Shown piece by piece: positions 1-10,782 of a stretch of 41,340 nucleotides of DNA. This stretch comes from Cruorifilaria tuberocauda (lineage: Eukaryota > Nematoda > Chromadorea > Rhabditida > Onchocercidae): the NCBI GenBank assembly GCA_013365365.1, contig JABVXU010000475.1:1-41340 (forward strand), given 5' to 3'. Numbering within the stretch: the stretch's first letter is position 1; every line of letters starts with the position of its first letter. A program made the position numbers and the translations under genes. The notes below the pieces were generated by a model, which was not told the DNA's origin, did no database searches, and saw only the letters and a list, made by a program, of their open reading frames with translations.

Positions 1-60
1 TTTATATTTATATCTATATTTATATTTTGTATTTATATTTATATTTATAATTTATTGAGA
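1..60. repeat. AT-rich TATTTATA simple repeat
   Basis: A run of TATATT/TATTTATA variants in the presumed TRPM intron between the pore exon and the missing S6 exon. Low complexity only. Confidence 0.7.
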
Positions 61-213
61 TTTTAGTTCATTTTGAATGACGAATTGTGAATTCTCAGGT
101 TTTGATCTTGTTTGTTGTTTATTATTTTGGATATTTTATTACGATTGTTATTATAATTTTGCAGGCTTTTGCTTTTTTAAATCTGTTGGAAAATCATCGT
201 TGAAATGAAATAC

Positions 214-3200
214 CATCATATTGAACTTGAAATAATGAGATCCAAGCCCATGAAAATGCCTTTGAAATGAATAGCAAGTTCAAAGGTTGATCTGGATATA
301 ACAATGAACGAACTGCAATCGCACTGCTGTAAATTTTTGCAATTTTTCATTGTAATTTCAACAAATAAAAACGACTAATAATTTGTTTGCTTAAAAAACA
401 AACATTTACTTCTATTATTCAAATCTTTCACGTATCGTTCAAATTACCTACTTACTCGTGATTTATTTTGTATAAGTAAAACCATCAATATATCGAGTAA
501 ATTATTTCTTACATATAACAGCGAGGAAAAAAGAAAAATTCACCAACCTTCCGATAACTAAAGCAATAAGTATCAAAAAATTGAAAAAATCCCTGATAAT
601 CATAAGTTTGACCCGTACGACAAATGCGCCAAATGTTTGTGATAACGGAACAAAATAGAATAGTGTTGAGTAACATAAGTAAAGTAATAGAAATGCCGAC
701 GAAGTTCGAATAGCATACGGCGTATGAAATGGCTGAAATAAAGAATTCAACAAAATCTCTCACAACTTATCATCAAATATCAGAAATGATTAATTTATTC
801 TTAGCTTCTCAAATTATTCAATATTTGAGAATTTATAGTTTGGCGATTAAAATTTTGAGTATAAAATAATACTTTGAAATTGAATTTAATAATTAAAAGA
901 TTACTTAAGTTTGGAATTGAATTTAATATTCAATAGATTACTTAATAGGTTTCTCTAAACCTATTAATGAGCTCTATTACTTATCTTTTGTTTAATTCTA
1001 TTATTCGTTATCTTTAATAAATTTTATGTATTTATATTATAATTTTATTATATTCTATTTGAATTCATTAAGATTTTTGTGCTAATTTAAAACTTTTTAT
1101 TAGTGACCCCCTACTGCTACTGCTAATTTAAAAAAAATAAAACAAACCATAGAGCTAATTGAGACCGTTAGAGAAAGTAATTTCAGGATGAGTATAACTG
1201 ATAGAAACAAAGTTATCACAATAATATCAAAAAAACGCCAACGGAGCTGAAAACATTTTTTCATTCAATTATTCAATTTCTTTGTTAAATAACTATTCAG
1301 TTATCCAACTTAATTTGATAATCAAATTATACCTGACGTAAAGGAGCACGCTGATAACGATTCCAAAATACCCAAATTGATTCGATGAGCGATGAAAATG
1401 TCCAAAGCCATATTAAAGTTTCCAAAATAAGTGATCCACAACCAGGTAATGATATCTAGTATTATCAATTCTAAGGTATGTAAACAGTAATGCAAAGTGA
1501 AATTTATCAAATTATAAGGTTAAACCCAAAAGGAAAGTAATAACTTTACTCGTTCCACATCTATAAGGTTAAACCTAAAAAGAAAGTAATAACTTTACTC
1601 ATTCCATATCTAAAATATATCTCTGATCGTAATCGTAAGTAATCCCAAAGGATATTATTTACTGTTTGCTTGAAAGCAGAAAATATCCCCGATGATGATA
1701 ACGATGATCATATTTTAATAAAATCTTAAACTAACAGTATACGCGAATAAAACAATATGAATAAGCCGAAAAGCAAGAGAAAGCCAATATTTAACGATAG
1801 GTGTGGAATAAAATGTTCTGAGAGGTAAGCTGGAAGAGAATCCTCTTTCTTCCGGTTTTATTTTCGGAATCGCTGAATCATACGTTCGTGATCTTCGACC
1901 TTCCACTGATTGATGACCTGAAATTCATTAATGAAATTGTCTCTTTATAGCAAAATTGACACATAACACATTTAGAGTATTATTATTTCAATAATTAGCA
2001 AGAATTTTTACCGTCTATCAGAAGACAGGAAGTTGCTGATGTTTCACCTGGCGGTCGTTCATCATGCATAGTTGCAGGTATGATAAATTCATCACTTTGC
2101 ATACTTCTACTAGAAACATACCCAAGGATATTATCATCTTTTTAAATTACGATTCATTACAATTTTACTTTTCTTAAAGCAATATTTTGTATAATTTACA
2201 CATATGAGATATATGAGATCCGTTGAGAAGAATGAAATAATTTTATAGTTTATAAATTTTAAATAATTATTGAAGTAATTTTATAAATATTTATTTATAA
2301 TCAAAGTATCGTTGCACTTATCAAATCTATGTTAATATGATGATATCATTCTTATCAAATAATTTTCTCATTATCATCAGCTTTCTCTTCAATGTAACAA
2401 GTGATCGTTACTTTAACCGTCGGATTTTCTCTTGCATATTGACGTGATTACCACCGGATTATTTTACTGTAGACATATCTAAGGACACTATTATCTTTTT
2501 AAATTTCCATTAATCTATATCTCGTGTCTATTTTACCGTATCTATTTTCACGTGCCTATCGTACTGTATCTACTGTCAATTAGTCTATATCACGGCCTAT
2601 CGTACTGTATCTACTGTCAATTAGTCTATATCACGTGTCTATCGTACTGTAAATGTTCTTGATTAGTCTATATCACCGCCTACCGTACTGTATCTACTGT
2701 CAATTAGTCTATATCACGTGTCTATCGTACTGTAAATGTTCTTGATTAGTCTATATAACCGCCTACCGTACTGTATCCACTGTCAATTAGTCTATATCAC
2801 GTGGATACCGTACTGTATCTACTGTCAATTAGTCTATATCACGTTTCTATTTTACTATATCTATTTTCGAGAGACTTCTCGAAACTAATTTCTAACCAAA
2901 GATTTTTCCATGAAAAGCTTTCTCGATAACTCATCACTTATGATGTTTGCTTTAACATAATTCTCATAGCTAATCTAAATTCAACGTTTATCCCAACAGT
3001 TTATCTTCGCTTCAAACACCTAATGGAAGCATTCCCATCATGTCACCAATTCTACATTTACTTTCCATGTTTACCTGTCTTTAGTAATTAGTATTCCTTC
3101 TCATAGCAGCAATCTCTATCTCTCTATGCTGTTTCCCTTTGTGAATCCCATCCTTACAAAATTCCACCCTATCAAAAGCCATGATAGTGGTGATGAAGCT

Positions 3201-6200
3201 CAAAATTTCTACAGCCTTCAACTATATTAATCTATATCACGTGTCACGTGTCAGTCACTCTTCTGTTAGCTTATTGCTGTTTCTCAAAAATAAATTTGTT
3301 ATTCCTCTCTTCCATACATAATACATGATACATGATATAACTGACTTCACTTTTACTTACTTAACGTGACCTAATATTGACTTTATCTCTCTTATTTCTG
3401 CGTTACCTATCATAGACTTTATCTTTTATATGTCCACGTAATCTACAATTGACTTTATCCCTTGGATATTTAAGTGATTCTTTACTGATTAATAGCCTAA
3501 GGAAGAAAGAACGTATAGTGTTACTTACTGCTAAACGAGTGAAGTTTCTTTATCTATCAAAGGTCACTTTAAGTATTTATCGAAAGAAGGTGGTCTCACT
3601 AATCATCCATCAGTTATCAATAATCAGTTATCAGAAAAAAATCTTCACTTGTTGATGTCATAATTATAGAAATATTATCGCTAACCTTTCACAGTTATCT
3701 ATTGAATTCAAAAATTATTTTAAAAGTACTTTAGAAATTACTTTCAAAATAAATTACTCAATTGAAAAATTTTTACAACAAAGTTAATTTCATCCAAGAA
3801 ATTGTTACCTAAAAGTAAAAGCGTTTTCTTGTTCGTGAAATTGTGAGAATGCTACTGTGGGAGTAATAGTTGAAATTTGATGATAAACACGGTGTTCCGG
3901 TATACGATATCGTATCCACCATTGAATTGGGATTATCAGCACTGATGCAAGTAAAATTTTAAACCAATTTGGTGGAAATATTGAACCGTTAGAACAAACA
4001 ACCTGTTATATGGTAAATACATTATGTGATAGTATAGTATATGGTAAAAAAAGTATATGGTAAATACAGTATAATAAGGAGTAGGAGATTAATTATAGTT
4101 TAAATTTAATTCAAATACCTTTTCATTTTTAATTAATTAATTGATAATTAGTTAATTTTATATGGGAATACGATATTTACTTGTTTATTTACATTATTAT
4201 TGCAATAGGAAATCTCAAAGTATAACGATTATTTATTAATACCTGTAATTTCCCATACAAAAGTCGATAAATCCATTTTTGACAACATTGATGAGCCACA
4301 AACTGTTTATTATTCGTCTAAAATGCTTCATTCTAATTAGCAATAGATAGTAAAGACATAAATCAAAGTACACTTTACCTGTTAAATTAAATTAAACAAA
4401 ACTTGTTACCTGAAGTGCAAGTTCGGTTAGTGTTAATCCATCGAACGATTCTAGTGGTAAACATAATAACCGATAAGTTTCCCGTGGTGATTCAATATTA
4501 GCAGTATCTAATACTGTACTAGCATGTGCACTGAACCATCGTGCTGCTTTTCTTAGATCATTCTCATACAAAAGATAATCGTGTACCTGTAAAATGAAAT
4601 TCGTAATCATTTTAATTCTGACTATTTCTATTAGCAAAAATACTACTATCATATACTGTGGTGTTTACTGTAGCATGTACGGTAGCATACAGTAACACCA
4701 AGATTTCAATATAATTAAATGGATAAAAAAATTTTTAATTTATTTTTTAGTCAAAAGATATTATTACTTTATCAATCGGTTTATGAGGGATAAACTAATT
4801 ATATTTGATAAAATGAAGGATAAAGGAAAGCGTGAAATAAGGTTAGAATAATATTTCGATTAGTTTAAACAAAAGGTATTGTTGTGGTTATGATTGAAAC
4901 TAGAATTGAAAATTCTTTTGACTAAAAAATAAATTTAAATTCTAAATCAATAATACAGATAAATAAATTAAAATAACTTTCTCTTAATTATTTGTTTGCT
5001 CATTTACTCTCTTACTTCTTTACATTTCACAAATTTCGAAATTTGGGAAATTTAAAATTATCGGAAAATTTAAATTGATTATCATGAAGATATATTGTTG
5101 ATAAATTTATCACAATTTATATCAAACCTCAAATGCAAGTGAATTACATATTCGTGCAAGGATGATAGCTAATGATATTGGTTCGAATGAATGAGCACAT
5201 AAACATTTTGCTAATTCAAGACGATTCAATAGCACCGACCATATTGCTAATATTTGAAGCCATTGGTTCTCATTTGAAATAGTATTTTGATGAAAGTATA
5301 AAGCTGGCAGTAAATTTTTCGTACCACCAGACAAATAAACCTGAAATAACTTTTTCTCTCTTAACTCTCTGTTTACTCCTTTTACCTACTTTTTATTTTT
5401 GTCATTAAGTTGAAATTTTTCAATAGTTTTGAATTACAGTTTCATTTACCAGAAGTTCTTCCAATTGTTCAATAAAAGTGATATCAATTGCTCTCACTGG
5501 TATATTTCGTCCCAGGTAATGTGAAACAATGATATTATTAAAAAATACCTGAAATTCATGAAATATAAGTATTATTTTAAAATTTAACACGATACTATCT
5601 CATCATATTATCTGTTATTTTTTTTAATTATATTTTAATTTTATTTCCAAAATTTTGATCATCCTAAATTCTCTCACCTATTTTAACCCAAAGAGGTAAA
5701 ATGATTCTTGGAATAATTACTTGATCTGAAGCATGTAGCATTAATTTTGTTAACAGATTTAATGTAACTTTTAGTGAAATATTTTGCTCCAATATTGCTG
5801 CTAAAATGATCAATCGATTATCGGATAGTAATGCCACTTCGAAAAGATCACTAATATCCTAAAAAAAGAAAAATGCTACATCGATTTATTGATTTTTTTT
5901 TGAGTCCTAAATTTCAATTTCTTATTTTGATTTATTACATTTAAACAAGAGATTCAGATTCAACTCGAGATTCAATATTTCTCCAGGCTATTTTTTTTTG
6001 GATCTACAAAATTAGAAAAAATTACTTATGAAATTAATGACAAGATAGAGCTCTGAATTTAAGCATTGTAATTAATTAATTAAAGATCGATTAGACATAG
6101 TTCGCAAAACTATTTAAGTAAAAATTTTGAAGCTTAAAATTTTTTAAAAAAATTTAAAAATATGGTAAAATGTACCGTATAAGTAGTAGAAAGTGTTGTC

Positions 6201-7429
6201 AAATCGGTGGATAAAATAATAGATGGAACATTCATTTTTACTGCAAGTCGTAGCAAACGATGGATATCATTCTTATCAGTGATATTATCCATACACAATT
6301 TTAGGAAATGCTCATTTAAATTATCAACCTGAAATGTAAAATATCAAATGGAAACTGAAAAATGGATGGCCAGAAGATAAAATCATTCGAAATTAAAATC
6401 AAATACTTAATACATGAATAGGCTTGCAAATGATAATTTAAGTACTTTTATAAATCGTTTTACTGTCTTACTTAAATTTCGAAAATAGCATAAAACCAAG
6501 CAATGCTTAAATAAATAATACAGATTTCATTATCAATAATGATAATTTGATAATCATGATTACCTGTTCAATAAGTATAAAACTTAGCATTGATACTTCG
6601 CCGCAACCAATAGTCAATGAAGCAATAATATTTTCTTTAGCTTCCTCAATTGCTTCATTACCGTATAGAAGATTATTTGATGCTACACTACGTAATTCTA
6701 AGTCTAACCATTTCAACCAACTCTCGAAATGAAATGCTGAATTACGATACAGTAACCAGGAACTGTACAGTATCGTACATAATTCACTACCATCCTAAAA
6801 TTCCTTCAAGTGTAATAAATTTCTTAAGAGGAAATTAAAATCAAATTAGAAATTAAAAAATTCATAAATACCATAAACCGTACTACTTCTGTCATTTCGT
6901 CATTTCAGCTTACGTAATTTACTTAATTGTTCTATTCTGATTTGCTTAATTTATAACTTAACAATTTTATGATTTGCGTAATTTACAACTTATTATACCT
7001 GCAAAATGATCACTGGTATTCCACATTGCAAATGCGCTCGAAGTTCAAGAAGTGATGATAGCTTACTCCCACAAAATAATGCTACCGGTACCGGTGAATT
7101 CTCATATTCACTCGGTGATAATATTACTGTTTGCGATGATAATTGATAGGTGTTATTACTTTGTTGCATTCCAACTAGCAATCCTGAAATACGGAAGTTT
7201 TTGGTGCAACAATGTTGCAGAAACATTAACTAATGTTAAATATTCCGAGGACTTAAACCTCATATTTTATGTTTCTTAAAATTTCCCAGTAAATTTACCA
7301 GATGACGGTTGTGAGAGTTTCACGGTGATAAGACTTCTCAGCAATGCTAATTTCTCGGCCGAAATCAATTCCTCCATCCATAATATCATGATTGTTTTGC
7401 ATTGAGTATTAACAACCATTGGTATGCGA

Positions 7430-7461
<32 letters not shown>

Positions 7462-7492
7462 CTGTTGTTGTTGTTGTTGTTGTTGTTGTTGC

Positions 7493-7562
<70 letters not shown>

Positions 7563-8814
7563 GCTGTTGTTGTTGTTGCTGTTGTTGTTGTTGTTGCTGT
7601 TGTTGCTGATTGATCACACAACTAATATCATTCACAACGAATAATGATGTTGCCACATTTGTTGAATTCTAAATTCATCATTAGAAATTTATTCATTCAT
7701 TTAAATATTTTATAGTTTATTAGAATTTACCAATTATACCAAAATTGATTTTATATTTCATGAAGAAATTGAAAGTTTTTCAAATAGCTACAAGAAAATT
7801 ACGCGAAATCTTCCATACTGTAAAGCATTCATAATTATATGATTATAATCATCATAATACTATAATCACGTTCATAATCATGATTCATAACTTACCAAAG
7901 ATTCCTTAGCACAGACAGTTTTAGCAGCAGCAAAAGCTAATGGATCACATGCTTCACCAGATGTTATCAGCCATGAATTACAGTTTAAAATGATTTTTAA
8001 TAGAGCTTTCTCAATTTGCTTTTGTTTCTATAAATATCTCTTATGAAATTTTCCTTCGGCAAAATTCAAAAATTCACTTTTTTAAAAAAATACAGAAAAA
8101 GAAGGAATTGAAAAAAAAAAGTGTTAAAAAAAATAGAACGTAAGCAAATAAAAATATACAAATTATTAGCAATGTAAAAGTTTGATTTCTTTTTTTGGCT
8201 CTTTTTTAAAATGAGCCTGAAATTTTCGAAAGATGCTATTCTATTAATTTAAATTTCTTATCAGATTAGGTAAAATTATCTTTGATTTCATTATGGAAAA
8301 CAATTTATTAATTATAATAGAAAATAATGGTAATCTCTTACGCAAATTATTGTTACTGTTCAAACAATGAAGGCTGAAGTATAAAAAAGTAATAGATAAG
8401 GTTAGCAGGAAAGAGTGGCGAGAATTTAAATTTAAATTTAAATTTAAAAAAAGATATTTTCCCTCTATCTATATTTCAGGAATTTCAGGTCTTAAAATGA
8501 TAGGTGAAGGAGGTAAATTGTTTTTAGAAAATTTGAAAAGAATTAATTACCTGTAAATCGACAACATTTTTACCAGAAATTAATGAAATGATAATATCCG
8601 GAAAAGGTTCATCAGTACGATGAGGATTTGTAGCCAAATGATTGTAAATATGCTTTACCACTTTGAGAATTGCTTTCGATGACCGGATCAGTAATGCTGG
8701 ATGGATTTGCTCGATCAAATTTAGATTATCATTACACCTTGTCGATTTCACGTATAATTTAACATTAGTAACGTATAATTCATCGTCATGTGAAGTGTTT
8801 CTATTGTTTTCCAT
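214..8814 (-). CDS. TRPM-family cation channel, 3' end off window
   Basis: A melastatin-type TRP channel. Eighteen exons with consistent phases: 8551-8814, 7896-8027, 7299-7668, 6999-7183, 6564-6794, 6176-6328, 5721-5858, 5450-5548, 5128-5340, 4410-4586, 4243-4317, 3809-4002, 2012-2109, 1736-1917, 1333-1455, 1148-1246, 548-732, 214-326 (about 1010 residues). The N-terminal TRPM homology region is recognisable: [10 protein letters not shown] (72-81), SWLITSGE (106-113), [13 protein letters not shown] (about 309-321), [14 protein letters not shown] in exon 9, [10 protein letters not shown] in exon 11. S1 follows [13 protein letters not shown] in exon 14; S2, S3, S4-S5 and the pore helix ([13 protein letters not shown]) are in exons 15-18. 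S6, the TRP helix and any C-terminal domain lie beyond base 1. A run of 59 Q (residues 153-211) interrupts the N-terminal domain. C. elegans TRPM members are gon-2, gtl-1, gtl-2 and ced-11; I cannot say which is orthologous. The start ATG at 8814 is the first in frame. Confidence 0.9.
1511..1609. repeat. Two-copy 50-bp tandem duplication in TRPM intron
   Basis: Two near-identical copies (1511-1560 and 1561-1609), both reading TATAAGGTTAAACC then AAGTAATAACTTTACTC. They lie in the intron between TRPM exons 14 and 15 and differ at a few positions. Confidence 0.85.
2508..2868. repeat. About 42-bp minisatellite in TRPM intron
   Basis: About eight tandem copies of a unit of roughly 42 bp. The core holds TCGTACTGTATCTACTGTC followed by AATTAGTCTATATCACGTG. 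Some copies replace the middle with AAATGTTCTTGATTAG. Several copies contain the palindrome CACGTG. The array lies in the 1.7 kb intron between TRPM exons 12 and 13. A stray half-unit (TTAATCTATATCACGTGTC) recurs at about 3229-3247. Confidence 0.85.
3345..3480. repeat. Degenerate ~45-bp repeat with ACTTTATC
   Basis: Three loose copies of a unit of about 45 bp, each ending in GACTTTATC (TATTGACTTTATC, ATAGACTTTATC, ATTGACTTTATC). It lies in the same TRPM intron as the minisatellite. An open plus-strand frame over it looks non-coding. Confidence 0.5.
4660..4699. repeat. Imperfect inverted repeat in TRPM intron
   Basis: Arms GGTGTTTACTGTA and TACAGTAACACC pair with one bulged base around a short centre that is itself partly self-complementary. 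It carries the TACTGTA motif also found in the arrays nearby. Confidence 0.6.
7432..7608 (-). repeat. CAA/CAG tract coding 59 consecutive glutamines
   Basis: A pure glutamine-codon run on the minus strand inside TRPM exon 3, mostly CAA with scattered CAG, so it is an interrupted rather than pure repeat. The flanking exon is in frame with its neighbours, so the tract should be translated if the exon is used. Confidence 0.95.
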
Positions 8815-8851
8815 TAAGCAAACTGTTAACTCGTATATTAATCAATTTTTG

Positions 8852-9256
8852 CTGGTACTGTATCAATCGGAAAAATTTTTCTTTGAATTATGATACCTAT
8901 AAAACATAAGATACTGTATTAACGGAAAATTTTTAATTACAGTATCTATAAGACAAATGCAAGATACTGTATTAATCGTTTTCCTTTAAATTACGGTATC
9001 CGTAAGGCACATGTTGGGTGTAATTACAGTATCTATAAGACAAATGCAAGATACTGTATTAATCGTTTTTCTTTAAATTACGGTATCCGTAAAGCACAAT
9101 CGAAAAGTTTCTTTAAATTACGATACCTATAAAATACATATACGATACTCTATTAATCGGAAAGTTTTCCTTTAAATTACGATATCCGTAAAACACAGCT
9201 AAGGTACTGTATTAGTCGGAAAAAATTTTCTTTGAATTACAATACCCATGAAATAT
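8852..9256. repeat. Tandem array of ~56-bp hairpin-forming units upstream of TRPM
   Basis: Roughly seven to eight degenerate units. Each begins GATACTGTATTAATCGG and ends AATTACGGTATCCGTA or AATTACAGTATC, followed by a spacer rich in AAACACA or GACAAATGCAA. The two ends are nearly reverse complements, so each unit can fold. The array begins about 40 bp upstream of the TRPM start codon. Confidence 0.85.
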
Positions 9257-9684
9257 AATTTGAAACCGGATGCATTAGATTCATTTATTATTTCTTGAAT
9301 ATATTTAACTAAGAAAAACACTTCATTTAACTAATAAAAGCAAGAAGGTCTCACAAAGTATGTATACTACTTATTCCTAGTACTCCTATTTAAATTCAAG
9401 GTTTTTTTTTTAAATTACTCTTCTATTCTATATTTAAAATAATTCGTCTGAAAATGGATGAATGGACAATTGATGGAATTTAAAGCTTTAAGCATCAAAG
9501 CTTATAAGCTAATTAGTAAAAATGTGAATATTTCTAGCCTACATTTTATTATTTATTACTTAAATACTACTTTATTACTTATTATTTAAATACTCTTGGC
9601 TAATTTTTAATTTAAAGCAAAAATAAATTTTCGAGGAGAAAATGTTATAGAGGTCATATTCAAATTATTATGGAAATGTCACTA

Positions 9685-9822
9685 CACTGACCACTCTCAT
9701 CTGTTTACCTTAACCATTCTCATCTCTCTACAATGGCCACTCTCATTTGTCCACACTGACCACTCTCACTTCTCTAGGCTGACCATTCTTATTTGCTTAC
9801 TTTAGCCATTGTTTAGTTAGCC
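9685..9822. repeat. 23-bp tandem array
   Basis: Five units of exactly 23 bp based on CACTGACCACTCTCATYTG, then a decayed sixth. Located between the sarcoglycan 3' end and the TRPM 5' end. C/T-rich on the plus strand. Confidence 0.85.
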
Positions 9823-10215
9823 TTGAATTATCGATTAATTATTAAAAACATTTATAAGCCATAAGCCAATTCGTCTTCCAATTTTAGATTTTCTAATTAT
9901 AAAATCATTTTAATTTTCTATTTTTTTCATTTCATATAATTTAAAATTCATTGAAATTGAAAAAATTACAATTTAAATTAATAAACTTACAATTTAAATT
10001 AATTAAAAAATTATATCATTTCTATTTGAATGTTTCATTCATCGAAAGAAAAGTGCAATTATGCTAATTAAAGATAAAGTACTCGTTAAGTACTTAAGTA
10101 CTGGATGGCCGATAACTTATCAAAACATGAAATGTTGTATAGTTAAATCAGCAATGAATTTAGAACTTTCACTTAGATTACTGAACTTTGAGTTGGATAG
10201 AAGTTATTAATTTAA

Positions 10216-10500
10216 GATTTCACGTGAATTATCCAATAGCGTAGTAGATTTCAATAAGTCACTGAGTCAAGTTAATTTCATATAAATTCACGTAAACATT
10301 CACATAAATTATTAAATCTCTGTGTTGCGCAGGTTTCACGTAAAATATCCGGTCACGTAGATTTCCGTAAGTTCGAGCCAATTTCACATAAATTATTTAA
10401 TCTCAGTGTCGTGTAAACTTTACGTAAATTATCCAATAGCGTAGATTTCCATTATTGAATCGAGTTAATTTCACTTAAATTATTAAATCGCTATGTGAAC
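10216..10500. repeat. About 85-115-bp degenerate tandem repeat
   Basis: Three degenerate copies, each reading roughly TTTCACGTAAATTATCC, then GCGTAGATTTCC, GAGTCAAGTTAATTTCAC and AAATTATTAAATCTC. The copies differ in length. Directly 3' of the beta-sarcoglycan gene. Confidence 0.75.
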
Positions 10501-10782
10501 TGTTCAACAATATTTGCTAATTTACTTTCTTTATTCTTTTATTAGCATCAAAAAAACAAAAGAAACGAAAATCGGAAATCGAATCGTAAATGTGATCGAT
10601 CGTTATACTAATTTTTATATTCGAATTTTAAAACTAAAATCGATTAACTGATTACTAAAATTTAAATTCGAACATTTAAAGTGAATGAAAAAAATGTGTT
10701 TGAAAGAGATAAACTGACCAGTTGGCCATTGGTTACTTGCAGTTCAAAATTTCAATTTATCAAGTAAATAGAAATTATCCAA

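Larger units (their letters stand above)
9257..10782. other. Intergenic, no gene seen
   Basis: Spacer between the TRPM 5' end and the sarcoglycan stop codon. Apart from the two tandem arrays listed separately it holds only AT-rich sequence; no reading frame with family resemblance was found on either strand. Confidence 0.7.

Noticed and set aside
509..763. Minus-strand frame starting [11 protein letters not shown]
   Set aside because: Shadow of TRPM exon 17; the other frame (ending LIALVIG) continues in phase into the pore exon.
1322..1510. Minus-strand frame giving [15 protein letters not shown]
   Set aside because: It overlaps TRPM exon 15, but the frame with acceptor at 1455 gives the S2-like [15 protein letters not shown] and matching phase, so this one is a shadow.
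7402..7644. Plus-strand open frames giving runs of leucine, valine or cysteine, and a minus-strand threonine/alanine run
   Set aside because: These are other frames of the glutamine-codon repeat; only the minus-strand Q frame joins its neighbours in phase.
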